DNA of 64,000 nt, taken from assembly GCF_003086295.3 (NCBI RefSeq), contig NC_092048.1:70536841-70600840 (forward strand), written 5' to 3'. The notes under the pieces are model-generated. The model did not search any database and was not told where the DNA came from. It worked only from the letters and a program-made list of their open reading frames with translations. A program made the translations under genes and the position numbers. This document shows, one piece after another, positions 21,188-33,516 of this stretch. Origin of the DNA: Arachis hypogaea. Lineage: Eukaryota; Streptophyta; Magnoliopsida; Fabales; Fabaceae. Position 1 is the stretch's first letter; each line of letters begins with the position of its first letter.

Positions 21188-21432
21188 TGGCGTTTAAATG
21201 CTAGTAAGAAGCATGTTTTGGGCGTTCAACGCCAGAACAGAGCATGGTTCTGGCGCTGAACGCCAGAAATGGGCAGCATCTGGGCGTTTGAACGCCAGAA
21301 ATGCACCCTGGAGAAGAGCTGGCGCTGAACGCCCAGAACAAGCATGGTTCTGGCGTTCAACGCCAGAAATGGGCAACAAATGGGCGTTCAACGCCCAGAA
21401 CAAGCACCAATCTGGCGCTGAACGCCCAGAAT
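21188..21432 (+). repeat. Palindromic GGCGTTCAACGCC array of A1
   Basis: About eight units of CTGGCGTTCAACGCCAGAA or variants (GGCGCTGAACGCC, GGCGTTTGAACGCC) spaced about 30 bp apart. The same words are in the A LTRs (about 15489-15605, 24657-24765, 59600-59700). Open frames across it arise from the repeat and are not credible genes. Confidence 0.85.
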
Positions 21433-21981
21433 TGTGTGCAAGGGCATTTTACATGCCTAATTAGGTGCAAGGTTGTAAATCCTTGAACACCGCAAGATCT
21501 GTGGACCCCACAGGATCACCTCAGGATCTGTGGACCCCACAGGATCCCCACCTACCTCCACTTACTTCTTCTCACCCCTCTTTCACACAATCCCATAAAC
21601 ACTCTTCCCCAAAACTCTTCACCAATCACCTCAATCTCTCTTCCCTATCACCACTTCACCACTCACATCCATCCACTCTTCCCCATAAACCTACCTCATA
21701 AACTCCACTTACCTTCAAAATTCAAAATCAATTTCCCACCCAAACCCACCCTATATGGCCGAAACCTTACCCCCTCCCTTCCCTATATATAACCCTTCAT
21801 TCTTCCTCATTTTCACACGACACAACCCTCTTTTCTCTTCTTGGCCGAAACACACCTCCCCCCTCCTCTCCATATTTTCTTCTTCTTCTTCATCTATTCT
21901 TTCTTCTCTTGCTCGAGGGCGAGCAAAATTCTAAGTTTGGTGTGGAAAAAGCATAAGCTTTTTGTTTTTCCATTACCATTG
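21433..21981 (+). promoter_or_regulatory. Spacer before ORF2 of A1, with a TATA-like box
   Basis: C-rich, AC/TC-biased spacer with a direct repeat of AGGATCTGTGGACCCCACAG-like words (21495-21550) and TATATATAA at 21784-21792, about 190 bp before the ORF2 ATG. A PPT-like CTAAGTTTGGTGT is at 21931-21943. The order palindromic array, TATA, transcript mirrors the LTR. An internal promoter is inferred only. Confidence 0.4.
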
Positions 21982-23131
21982 ATGGCACCCAAGACCGGAG
22001 AATCCTCTAGAAAAGGGAAGGGGGAAGACAAAAGCTTCCACCTCCGAGTCATGGGAGATGGAAAGGTTCATCTCCAAAGCTCATCAAGACTACTTCTATG
22101 ATGTTATGGCCAAGAAGAAGGTGATCCCCGAGGTCCCTTTCAAACTCAAGAAAAATGAGTATTCGGAGATCTGACATGAAATCCAAAGAAGAGTTTGGGA
22201 AGTTCTAACAAACCCCATCTAACAAGTCGGCATCCTAATGGTTCAAGAGTTCTATGCCAATGCATAGATCACTAGGAACCATGATCAAAGTAAGAACCCG
22301 AATCCAAAAAATTATGTTACAATGGTTCGGGGAAAATACTTAGATTTTAGCCCGGAGAATGTGAGGTTGGCGTGTAACTTGCCTATGATGCAAGGGGATG
22401 CACGCCCCTACACTAGAAGGGTCAACTTTAATCAAAGGTTGGACCAAGTCCTCATGGACATATGTGTGGAAGGAGCTCAATGGAAGATTGACTACAAAGG
22501 CAAGCCAGTTCAACTAAGAAGACTGGACCTCAAGCCTGTAGCTAGAGGATGGTTAGAGTTCATCCAACGCTCCATCATCCCCACTAGCAACCGATCTGAA
22601 GTTACTGTGGATTGGGCCATCATGATCCATAGCATCATGATTGGAGAGGAAGTAGAAGTTCATGAAGTCATCTCCCTTGAACTCTACAAAATAGCCGAAA
22701 AGCCCTCCCCTGGGGCAAGGCTAGCTTTTCCTCATCTTATTTGCCATCTATGTTACTCAGCTGGAGCTTTCATAGAAGGAGACATTCACATTCAGGAAGA
22801 GAAGCCCATCACTAAGAAAAAGATGGAGCAAGCAAGAGAGCCCATTCATGGAGCTCAAGAGGCGCAGGAAGCTCATCACCATGAGATCCCGGAGATACCT
22901 CAAATGCATTTTCCTCCACAAAACTATTGGGAGCAAATCAACACCTCCCTAGGAGAATTAAGTTCCAACATGGGACAATTAAGGGTGGAACATCAAGAGC
23001 ACTCCATCATCCTTCATGAAATTAGAGAAGATCAAAAAGCAATGAGGGAGGAGCAACAAAAACAAGGAATAGACATAGAAGAGCTCAAGGACATCATTGG
23101 TTCCTCAAGAAGGAAACGCCACCATCACTAA
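21982..23131 (+). pseudogene. Second ORF of A1, putative plant transposon protein family, decayed
   Basis: Starts ATGGCACCCAAGACC at 21982. An extra G in the run near 22019 shifts the frame, and three in-frame stops follow (about 22172, 22219 and 22266). From 22322 to TAA 23131 the frame is open for 269 codons. That part has the pattern of the legume retrotransposon ORF annotated as putative plant transposon protein domain: a conserved Trp/Leu-rich body (ARGWLEFIQRSIIPTSN, VDWAIMIHSIMIGEEVEV), then a Glu/Gln-rich coiled-coil tail ending in a basic SSRRKRHHH. It occupies the position of env-like ORFs in Athila-type elements, but I see no signal peptide or membrane segment. Function unknown. 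The element D homologue is intact. Confidence 0.75.
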
Positions 23132-24282
23132 GGTGGATTCATTCCTTGTTCTTACTTTCTCTATTTTTCGTTTTCTATGTTAAGTGCTTATCTATGTTTG
23201 TGTCTTATTACATGATCATTAGTATTTAGTAACTTTGTCTTAAAGTTATGAATGTCCTATGAATCCATCACCTCTCTTAAAAGAAAAATGTTTTAATTCA
23301 AAAGAACAAGAAGTACATGAGTTTCAAATTTATCCTTGAACTTAGTTTAATTATATTGATGTGGTGACAATGCTTCTTGTTTTCTGAATGAATGCTTGAA
23401 CAGTGCATATGTCTTTTGAAGTTGTTGTTTAAGAATGTTAAATATGTTGGCTCTTGAAAGAATGATGATAAGGAGACATGTTATTTGATAATCTGAAAAA
23501 TCATAAAAATGATTCTTGAAGCAAGAAAAAGCAGCAAAGAACAAAGCTTGCAGAAAAAAAAAGAGAGAAAAAAAATAGCGAAAAAATAGAAAGAAAAAGA
23601 AAAAGCAAGCAGAAAAAGCCAAAAGCTCTTAAAACCAAGAGGCAAGAGCAAAAAGCCAGTAACCCTTAAAACCAAAAGGCAAGGGTAATAAAAAGGATCC
23701 CAAGGCTTTGAGCATCAGTGGATAGGAGGGCCTAAAGGAATAAAATCTTGGCCTAAGCGGCTAAACCAAGCTGTCCCTAACCATGTACTTGTGGCGTGAA
23801 GGTGTCAAGTGAAAACTTGAGACTGAGCGATTAAAGTCAAGGTCCAAAGCAAAAAAAGAGTGTGCTTAAGAACCCTGGACACCTCTAATTGGGGACTTTA
23901 GCAAAGCTGAGTCACAATCTGAAAAGGTTCACCCAATTATGTGTCTGTGGCATTTATGTATCCGGTGGTAATACTGGAAAACAAAGTGCTTAGGGCCACG
24001 GCCAAGACTCATAAAATAGCTGTGTTCAAGAATCATCATACTGAACTAGGAGAATCAATAACACTATCTGAACTCTGAGTTCCTATAGATGCCAATCATT
24101 CTGAACCTCAATGGATAAAGTGAGATGCCAAAACTATTCAAGAGGCAAAAAGCTACAAGTCCCGCTCATCTGATTGAAGCTATGTTTCATTGATAGTTTG
24201 GAATTTATAGTATATTCTCTTCTTTTTATCCTATTTGATTTTCGGTTGCTTGGGGACAAGCAACAATTTAAGTTTGGTGTTG
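23132..24282 (+). other. 3' non-coding region of A1
   Basis: No gene. A/G-rich at about 23540-23660. Contains CTTTGAGCATCAGTGGATAGG-like wording also seen in F at 14327 and in C. Ends GGGGACAAGCAACAATTTAAGTTTGGTGTTG-type sequence at the 3' LTR, where AGTTTGGTGTTG (24271-24282) takes the polypurine-tract position. Confidence 0.75.
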
Positions 24283-25984
24283 TGATGAGCCGATAATTTA
24301 TACGCTTTTTGGCATTATTTTTAGTATGTTTTTAGTAGAATCTAGTTACTTTTAGGGATGTTTTCATTAGTTTTTATGTTAAATTCACATTTCTGGACTT
24401 TACTATGAGTTTGTGTGTTTTTCTGTGATTTCAGGTATTTTCTGGCTGAAATTGAGAGACTTGAGCAAAAATCAGATTCAGAGGTTGAAGAAGGACTGCT
24501 GATGCTGTTGGATTCTGACCTCCCTGCACTCAAAATGGATTTTCTGTAGCTACAGAACTCAAAATGGCGCGCTTCCAATTGCGTTGGAAAGTAGACATCC
24601 AGGGCTTTCCACCAATATATAATAGTCCATACGTTGCCCAAGTTTAGACGATGCAAACTGGCGTTCAACGCCAGCTCTCTGCCCAATTCTGGCGTCCAGC
24701 GCCAGAAACAAGTTGCAAGGTGGAGTTCAACGCCCAAAATGGCACAAAAGCTGGCGTTCAACTCCAAGAATGACCTCTCCACGTGTAGACTTCAAGCTCA
24801 GCCCAAGCACACACCAAGTGGGCCCCGGAAGTGGATTTATGCATCAATTACTTACTTTTGTAAATCCTAGTAGCTAGTTTATTATAAATAGGACTTCTTA
24901 CTATTGTATTTGAACATCTTCGGATCATCTTTGGATGCCTGGTTCTTAGATCAGAGGGGCTGGGCATTCGGCCATGCCTGAACCTTTCACTTATGTATTT
25001 TCAACGGTAGAGTTTCTACACTCCATAGATTAAGGTGTGGAGCTCTGCTGTTCCTCAAAGATTAATTCAAAGTACTACTGTTTTTCTATTCAATTCAACT
25101 TATTCCGCTTCTAAGATATTCATTCGCACTTCAACTTGAATGTGATGAACGTGACAATCATCATCATTCCCTATGAACGCGTGCCTGACAACCACTTCCG
25201 TTCTACCTTAGATTAAATGAGTATCTCTTGGATCTCTTAACAGAATCTTCGTGGTATAAGCTAGATTGACGGCGGCATTCATGAGAGTCCGGAAAGTCTA
25301 AACCTTGTCTGTGGTATTCCGAGTAGGACTCTGGGATTGAATGACTGTGACGTACTTCAAACTCGCGATTGCTGGGTGTAGTGACAGACGCAAAAGGATA
25401 GTGAATCCTATTCCAGCATGATCGAGAACCTCAGATGATTAGCCGTGCTGTGACAGAGCATCTGGACCATTTTCACAAGAGGATGGGATGCAGCCATTGG
25501 CAAGGGTGATGCCTCCAGACGATTAGCCATGCAGTGACAGCGCATCGGACCATTTTCCAGAGAGGATCAAAAGTAGCCATTGACGAAGGTGATATCCTTA
25601 CATAAAGCCAGCCATAGAAAGGAGTAAGACTGATTGGATGAAGACAGCAGAAAAGCAGAGGTTCAGAGGAACGAAAGCATCTCTACACGCTTATCTGAAA
25701 TTCTCACCAATGATCTACATAAGTATTTCTATTCTTATTTTCTTCTCTATTTTCAAAAACTCCATAACTATTTTATATCCGCCTGACTGAGATTTACAAG
25801 ATGACCATAGCTTGCTTCATACCAACAATCTCCGTGGGATCGATCCTTACTCACGTAAGGTTTATTACTTGGACGACCCAGTGCACTTGCTGGTTAGTTG
25901 TATCAAAGTTGTGACAGATTATGAATTAAGATTAGAGCACCAAGTCTTTGGAGCCATTACCAGAGATCACAATTTCGTGTATCA
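24283..25984 (+). repeat. 3' LTR of element A1
   Basis: 1,702 bp, TGATGAGCC to TGTATCA, then CACCA (25985-25989). Palindromic words at about 24657-24765, TATAAATA at 24883-24890. Differs from the 5' LTR by scattered substitutions. Confidence 0.92.
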
Positions 25985-25989
25985 CACCA

Positions 25990-27029
25990 AAAAGACAGAA
26001 ACCTCTCTGCCGGTGTTTAGCACCAATAGTGTGGATTTGGATCATTGAGAAGGGCTTCATGGCTAAATATTTGATTAATAATTATTTTATTTTACTTCCT
26101 TATCATTATTATTATTTCAAAACACAATCTTTTAGGTTTAGAATTTATTATTCTATTTTATTTTCAAATTAAATTAGGTTAGATATAAAAGGGAAAATAT
26201 TTAAACCATTGAGCGACCTTCTCTTTCTCGACCTCATTCTAGTTTTTACAGGTTTTGGAACCTTAGTTTTTCTCTGAGTCATGAGCAGCTAAACCTCCCC
26301 TGTTAAGATTAAGAGCTCTGTTTATTCTATGGATTAATACTATTGTCATTCTATTTTAATTAATGTATTGATTTAAATTCAAGGACTACTTTCGTTCTTC
26401 AACTTATGAATTTGAGTGTATTGGAAGATAACATTTGTTCTACATGAATTCTTGTTGATTCTTGAAAAGGTTAAATCACCAGAATAATAGCTTGAAAGTA
26501 AACTCCTCCTAAACTCCTAATTGCTTGGACTTAATAGGATACATGACATATAATCCTCTTATAATTAGGTAATTAGGATTTTTGTGGCTAATAAACTAGA
26601 ATTGGATCCAACCCTCTAATCTATATTAAGTGACCAAGGAATTGGAGGTTGATTAGGTTAGAGGAGACTAAATTACTAAGGAATTAGGATTTAGTCAATT
26701 ATAGTTTGCCATGAATTAAATTTTACATGATTAAAATAGTTGTTAAGAAATATTAATCTAGAAAAACAAATATCTCTATAACCTTAACTATCCTTTCACA
26801 TACTTTTCACACCAATTTTACTCTTTGCTTCCTAAATCTCCTGAATTATTGTTTAATGCAAATTGAATCCCAAAACAACACTTTCTGCTTGTCTGACTAA
26901 GTTAATCACTCAACTATTATTGGTTGGTCCATCAATCCTCGTAGGATTGACCCTCACTTACCTAAAGTATTACTTGGTACGACCCAGTGCACTTGCCGGA
27001 TAGTTTGTGGACATTCAAATTCCGCATCA
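25990..27029 (+). repeat. 3' LTR of element F, right part
   Basis: Continues the F LTR interrupted at 15118: a further GGTGTTTAGCACC word, then AT-rich sequence. It ends with the block shared by many such LTRs (GTGCACTTGCCGGATAG) and CGCATCA at 27029. No gene. The next bases are inside an E-family LTR. Confidence 0.72.
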
Positions 27030-27083
27030 CATACGTACGCATACCTTGCGCATACACGTGAGTTGGTGATTTCGTCAGATCGC
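27030..27083 (+). repeat. E-family LTR, first visible segment
   Basis: CATACGTACGCATACC and CATACACGTG words of the E CpG-rich block, beginning directly at the F LTR end and cut at 27083 by element B. Target duplication ATCGC is 27079-27083. Continues at 35142. Confidence 0.65.
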
Positions 27084-28691
27084 TGATTGCAAAAATCGTC
27101 GTCGGTCTAGATTTTCTTCCTAAAGAAAGGAATTACTTCGTTGCAAGTATAGCTCCAAACCAACAAACAATTCTCGCATCAAATTAAATTTTGGTTGTCA
27201 CAAGTAACAATTAACCGGAGTATTTGAAATCCGGGTCGTCTCACAAGGAATTGCAATGAAGTGTTTAATTATTGGCTATGAAGATGCAAGGGGGGTTTGA
27301 TTTGGTATTTTGGCAAGAAAATATAAATGACAAGAAAGTAAAATAACAAGAACTAATAAAAGAAATGGAAATAACTCTTGGCTAGCCATAGGTAAATTGA
27401 GATCACCATCCTTGTCTACAAACCATACATTGATAATTATGAGAGGCCAACCTATTAAGTCTACTTCCAAAAGCTTTAAGTACATAATATCTACTCCTAA
27501 GCTTGAAGTACGTCAAATAGGCTTGATCACATCAACCCATAAGTCCCAACCTACCTGCTAATTAGATTAGTAGTGGGTTGGCGTCAATGAATATCAAATT
27601 GATCACCAAGGGTTCTCAAATCACCAATTCATTGAGACTCAATGACTCAAGGTCACTCAATTCCCTTAGCCTAGGCCAAGAGTCAAGAAAACTACTCAAA
27701 AACTAAAGGAAACATTTTAACAAACACCTAGTGTGCAAGGAAAGTAAGCATCATAAAATGCAAGAATTAAAGAAAACTCACAACTAACATAAGCAAGAAA
27801 TCAATAATAACAATCAAGATTAACATGAGAGAGCATGAAAACATAAAATTGCATTAAAGAAAATTAAGATCCAACAATTGTTCATAAACATAAAAGAGGA
27901 CAAAATAAAGGAAATGACAAGTAAAACTAGAAGAGTAGAGATGTAACAACAAGAAATTAAAAGGAGAAACTAATTCAAAACAAGAATTAAAAGTTGGATT
28001 TAAGAAAATTAAACCTAAACTACCCTAAATTCTAGAGAGAAGGGAGAGCTTCTCTCTCTAGAATTCTAGCCTAAAACATGATGAAACTAAAATATGACTA
28101 CTTGGTTCATTCCCCCTTCAATCTTTGGGTGCAATAGCATCATAAATGAGTTGGATTGGGCCCAAAGTGCTTCAGAAATCGCTGGGGGCGATTTCACTTT
28201 AGTGGGCCACGGACAGCATCGGCGTGCACGCGTACATGGCGCGTGCGCGCCCCTGAGCGTGAAGTAACATATGGCAAATTTTATATCATTTCGAAGCCCC
28301 GGATGTTAGCTTTCCAACACAACTAAAACCGCCTCATTTGGACCTTTGTAGCTCAAGTTATGTTCGATTGAGGGCCAGAAGGTCAGGCTGGACAGCTTTA
28401 CGGTTCCTTCATTTCTTCATGAGTTCTCCCACTTGCATGCTTTTCTCCTCACTTCTTCCATCCAATACTTGCCATATGAACCTGAAATCACTCAACAAGC
28501 ATATCGAGGCATCGAATGAAATTAAAGTGAATTAAAATCACCAATTTTAGGGCTTAAAAAGCATGTTTTCACATTTAAGTACAAATCAAGGGAGAATTGC
28601 AAAACCATGCTATTTCATTGAATAAATGTGGAAAAGTTGATAAAATCCCCCAAATTAAGCACAAAATAAACCACAAAATCGGGATTTATCA
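27084..28691 (-). repeat. 3' LTR of element B
   Basis: On the minus strand it runs from TGATAAATCCCGATTTTG (28691) to GCAATCA (27084). A CpG-rich block with GCACGCGTAC and GGCGCGTGCGCGCC lies at about 28208-28262. Confidence 0.92.
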
Positions 28692-30179
28692 AATCTCTCC
28701 AGACTTAAACCAAGCATGTCCTCATGCTAAGAATAAAGAAGGACAAGAAAAGGGATATGAACATTTATTCAATGCAAAGAAACTATATAAACCTATCTAC
28801 ATGCATGCAACTAAATGCAATATGATTCTACCTACTTGGTTAAAAGTATATCAATCTCCAAGAACACATATGCACATGTAGGGCTAAGTAGTATGATGAT
28901 TCATGAATCCTACCAATTCAAATTCCAAAATGAAGTACAAGTAGACTTGCAAGAAGAAAGCTCATGAAAGCCGGGAACAAGGAATTGAGCATCGAACCCT
29001 CACCGGAAGTGTATCCGCTTTAGTCGCTCTAGTGTATAGGGTCGATTCACTTAATTCTCTTCTATTCATGATTTTCATAATTTGTTTTTCATCTAACAAT
29101 CAACAATTATTCAATGCATGCATACATTCATCATGAGGACTTATTCATAGGTTGTAATGGGGCTAGGGTAAAGGTAAGGATGCATATGGTCAAGTAAGCT
29201 TAAAATTTGTATCTTTGATTAGCCTAAGCTCTCACCAAACACATATAACAACCTATACAATTCTAATACACAACCTAGCTACCCATGATTCCCACTTTTT
29301 TTTCACATACTCATGCATTCTCTTTAATTCACATTCCATATGCATTGATTTTTATTGAACTTTACTTTGGGACATTTTTGTCCCCTTTTTATTTCTTTTT
29401 CTCTTTTTTTTCTATATATATATATGTTTTTTTTTCTTTATCATTTTTTTCTAAAGTATATACAAACGTATCAATGCATATGGTTTTACATATTGTGCAT
29501 GAATATGTACCTAATTCCCAATATTTTCAACAAAAATACAAAACACACTTTTACCTCAACCAATGTCCCAAGTTCTCTATACCCAAATGATACACACCTT
29601 CACTAGCCTAAGCTAATCAAAGATCCAAATCAATGACATTTATTATTTTTCACTTAGGGGTAGTGATGTGCTAACATTAAGAACAAATGGGATTAAATAG
29701 GCTCAAATTTGGCTAACAATGTTGATGAAAGGTAGGCTATTTGGGTAAGTGAGCTAAATGAAATGATAGCCTCAATCATACAAATGTATATATACATGGA
29801 ATAATGGACATAAATAATCAAACAAATCAAAGATTACAATCATAGAAAGAGAACAATGTACACAAGAATGGAAAATAAGTGGTTATACGATGTAACCACA
29901 CAATTTTGCTCAAAACTCACATGCTTGTATTCTTAGCTCAAAAACCATGTTCTAAAATAAATTCTTCAATCAAGTTCACACAAAAAATTTTTTTTTCAAT
30001 TTGGTAGGGTGCCCTAAAAACAGTTTTCTTGGAAAAGAAATCATCACCCCAACCAAGTAGTCCTAAAATAAAAAAAAATGGTGAAATATGTACAAATTCT
30101 AACTAACATGCAATCTATCATGCAATGCAACAACTAATCTAACAAAGGCAAAAATTAAAAATTGGTGTTGAAAAAGGAA
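28692..30179 (-). other. 3' non-coding region of B
   Basis: No gene. Purine-rich tract next to the LTR (minus strand AAGTCTGGAGAGATT, 28692 onward), AT-rich body with a (TA)n run at 29413-29425, resembling D 51623-53120 over its length. Confidence 0.72.
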
Positions 30180-30369
30180 GTTGTTACCCAGGGAGGTCGG
30201 TCGGACAACCTCCCCACACTTAGAAATTTGCACCGTCCTCGGTGCATGCAAAGAAGAGCAAAGTGGACGGGTTGCTACAATTGATGAGCTCCTTCAAAGG
30301 GTTGTGTGGGTGAACTTGTTTGTTGCCCCATTTAGAAGCTTCCTCATTCCTTTCCTTCTTGGTGGCCAA
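30180..30369 (-). pseudogene. ORF2 N-terminal remnant of B, start codon lost
   Basis: Minus-strand GGCCACCAAGAAGG corresponds to the ATGGCCACCAAGAAGG of G and D, but the ATG position reads TTG (30369-30367). Downstream come GCATGCACCGAGGACGGTGC and AAGTGTGGGGAGGT, as at the end of the G remnant. The acceptor-like TTTGAG precedes it. It is the same deletion form as in G, further decayed. Confidence 0.55.
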
Positions 30370-31625
30370 CCTCAAAGGAGAAAAAAAGAAAGAAAATTAA
30401 GCCTACAGCAAAGATATCAAAGCAAGTAGAACATAAGTGGGGCTAATGCCAAATAAGAGTAAGGTTCTCAAATACATGATAGCTACACATGTAAGTGAGA
30501 AAACAATATAGGCAAAGGGCATATCAATTAATACTTGATGCAAGAGGAAAGTCAAAGCATAAGTGAATAACATGAAAAGCATGTCGAGCATCAAGTTCAA
30601 ACAACAATTAACACAAACAGGATTAGTGATAAGTATGAGAACATTTGGTCCCATCCTAACTCAATGATGATGAGGTATAAAAACAAGGAATCATGAGTTA
30701 GGAAGGACTAAAAACACTAATCTTGTGTATAGAGCGAATATTACAATTAATGCAACAAGTCACAGAGCACCAAGATTAACCAAGAAATTCTCAACAATTG
30801 AATAAAAGAATTCAACACCAATATTAAAATAAGAAACTTAGAAAATAAAAGGGAAAACAAGTTACAAAATAAAATTAAAATGCAATGAATGAAAACAAGG
30901 AAATGCAATAAAAGAAAATGGAAGAAAAGAAAAAAAAATTTTAATTTTTTTTAATTTTTTTTAATATTATTATTATTTTTTTTAAAAGAAAGAAAAAAAA
31001 TTTCCAAGAGAGGAAGAAGAAAGAAAAAATATTAGAAAGAAAGAAGAAGGAAAGAAGAAAGAAGGAGAAAGGAGAAAGGAGAAAAACAGGGTGCAAATCC
31101 GCGCATATGCGCCATGCATGCTTGGGCGCGGATGCAGCAGGAACAATCCGCGCGCGCGCCATGCGTGCTCAGGCGCGGATGCGGTAGGGACAATCGGTGC
31201 GTACGTGCCATGCGTGCTTACGCGCGGATCGCCTGGCACAAAGTAGGCATAAAGTAGGCACAACTCTCGGGTTTTAGTACTAGGAGTTGTGAAACCACAT
31301 CGGCGCGTGGGCGCCGATGCCCACTTTTTTTTTTAAGAAGCATAAAAACAGAATTTAACACTCTCCTAACCTATAAACATTCTAAAGCAACCAAAATTCA
31401 AATATAACAAAAATCTTTAAGTTTTTGAAAAATTTTCAAAGACAAAACAAACAAAACTTGTACTTCAAGCAACCTACTTTAACAACAATCTAAACTAATC
31501 AAAACACACTACTACAATCTATCATCAAAACAAAATGTATAAGAGTATAGAAAAGAGAGAAGAAAAATTACCTATAATGGCAACTCCAATCACTTATTAA
31601 CTAAATCTAAAAGAGAGTGGAAAGA
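30370..31625 (-). other. Spacer between the gag-like ORF and ORF2 remnant in B
   Basis: No gene. Contains a GA-rich run (about 30905-31085) and, at 31097-31320, CpG-rich words such as GCGCATATGCGCCATGC and GGCGCGTGGGCGCC. The LTR carries related GGCGCGTGCGCGCC words. Confidence 0.7.
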
Positions 31626-31652
31626 GTTTACCATGGTGGGGTGTCTCCCACC
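31626..31652 (-). promoter_or_regulatory. Post-ORF hairpin and donor-like site of B
   Basis: Minus strand GGTGGGAGACACCCCACC (31652-31635), then ATG and GTAAAC, with the GT at 31631-31630. Same position and order as in G and D, with a weaker donor (GTAAAC). Confidence 0.45.
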
Positions 31653-31700
31653 TAGCACTTTTGTTTATTGTCCTTAAGTTGGACTTATGGGGAGCTCCTC

Positions 31701-33363
31701 TTAAGGTGGCTTGTGCTTGAAGCTATCCTTGAACATCCACTAATGCTTGAATCTCCAATAAGCTCCATTCTTCAATATTAATATCTTCAAGCTTTGATAG
31801 AGTTCTTCACAAACCATGAGCTCCCAAAGTTGATTTTCCTTGTGCAATCCGGGATCCCACACTTTGTTTTGACACCCATCTTCAAATTGATCATCATGAT
31901 TCCAATTGGGTGGCATGACCTTAGAATTCTCAATCGAGCATCCAAACATTCTCCTAGACCCATGCAATTTGGTTTTACACCAACCATTGCCATTCAACTT
32001 TGAGCATGCAACCATCCTGAACTTAGAGTGATGTGTCCAACCACTACACAACTCTCTCTTTCTCTTAACTCCACAAAAAGCTCTAAGTTGACCATCATTT
32101 TAAATCAAACCATATTCAAGTGAGAAAGTGAAGCTTAGGGATAAGAATTTTACCCACTTGAATGTTGTGTAGGATGGTGACTTAGGAAGGGATGTTTCCA
32201 ATGGTCTTGCAAGTACCACTCCCTTGTGCTCTTCTTTGATTATCTCCACCTCTTCACAAGCTTCTTCAATTTCAACCTCTTCCTCTTGGTGGCTTGCTTC
32301 CAATTCAATTTCTTCTTCATTGCTCACCAAGAGGTTGTACATCTTCTTCTTTATCCTCAATTTCAAGCCCAATGGGAGAGGATTCAATTGTAGATAGGAA
32401 CTCCTCAATGATTGAATCCATCTCTTGATCAACCTCTTCAAAGTTTTCAATATGCTTTGGAGGTTGTACACCCTCCTCAACATCAACATCAAGCTTCTTG
32501 AAAGAGGACTCTATGATTCTACATTCCCATGGACTTCCAACATCTCCTAGGTCTTCAACCACTTCTTCCGGCTCAATCGTCTTAACTTCCTCCCCTTGTG
32601 ATAATTCTTGCTTCAACCCTTCTTCTACACCTTGAAGCTCTAAACTCACTCCCTTACTAAGCTCCTTGGTTGCTTCTCCGCATTCAACAATGGGAGTGCC
32701 TTGATCACATAGGCTTAGGCGGGATGAGACCATATTACTAACGGCTTCTGCTATGGTAGCTATCTTGGCTTCTAACTCCTTGAACTCCTTTTGGTTCTCT
32801 TCTTCCTTTCGAATGTAAGAACTAACATATTCTTGGAGAGAATTATCCATTGGAGGTGGTGTGGAAAAAGAAGGTTCATTCTTTTGGAAGTAGGTTTTAT
32901 AATTGGAAGTTGGTTCATCTTGGTAAGGATATGGAGATGGCATTTATTGAGGTGATTCTTGAGAGTAATTGTGTTGGAATGGTGGTGGTTCCATGTGTGG
33001 TTCATATGGTTCATAAGGTGGTTGGTATGGTGGACAAGAATTAGGGTCATAATGAGGTGTTTGGTGGTAGGGGGCTTATGAGTAAGGTGGTTGAAAGTCA
33101 TGTTGAGGGGGTGGTTCATAGGCATGTGGTGGTGGTTGTTGACAATCACAATAAGGGTCACCACATCCATTAGATTGATATGCATTAGGATTAGAATTAT
33201 ACCCATAAGAAACCGGAGGGTGTTGTTGCCAAGAGGAGTGATCAATTCCTTGAGGCTCCTCCCACCTTTGATTGTTCCATCCTTGATGCATATTGTCATT
33301 ATAGTTTCCATTTCCTACAACATAATTTGAACCAAACTCATAGCCAAAGTGGTGAGAATTCAT
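31701..33363 (-). pseudogene. Gag-like ORF of element B, several breaks
   Basis: ATG at 33363-33361 begins MNSHHFGYEFGSNYVVGNG, matching the G gag-like start (GSNVVVRNGNYNENRHQGW in G). The frame stops at 33076 (CAA to TAA-type change in PPYS*APYHQ), again just before 32943, shifts at about 32320 and has further stops near 32100 and 31740. The last codons before TAA 31703-31701 read FKHKPP, as in G. The order is the same: Pro/Tyr-rich N-terminus, Glu-rich middle, and a C-terminal block with GWCKTKLHGSRR, WNHDDQ and KVWDPG. It is non-functional, but the shared block shows the ORF was once conserved across two families. No enzyme motif seen. Confidence 0.72.
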
Positions 33364-33492
33364 AATAAAAAATAAAAACAAAAGCTAACAAAAATAAGCA
33401 ACGAGTCCTAAGGCTAACAAAAACTAAGAAATAAGAAAAAGGCAAACCTATTCACATATTCACAATAGCCAATAATGTAACACCATTGTAAC

Positions 33493-33510
33493 TCCCCGGC
33501 AACGGCGCCA
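33493..33510 (-). other. Primer-binding site of B (tRNA-Asp type)
   Basis: Minus strand TGGCGCCGTTGCCGGGGA, a perfect tRNA-Asp complement, 6 bp after the 5' LTR end. Confidence 0.88.
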
Positions 33511-33516
33511 TTAATT

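Larger units (their letters stand above)
15119..25984 (+). mobile_element. Complete LTR retrotransposon A1, lacking pol
   Basis: 10,866 bp with LTRs of 1,701 and 1,702 bp (TGATGAGC to ATCA). The flanking 5-mers are CGCCA (15114-15118) and CACCA (25985-25989), a target duplication with one substitution. Internal order: tRNA-Asp primer site, AT-rich leader, intact gag-protease ORF (18649-20979), hairpin, palindromic array, TATA-like box, decayed second ORF (21982-23131), 3' non-coding region and 3' LTR. No RT, RNase H or integrase motif occurs anywhere inside, so this is a non-autonomous derivative of an Athila-like element. A second copy starts at 59227. Confidence 0.92.
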
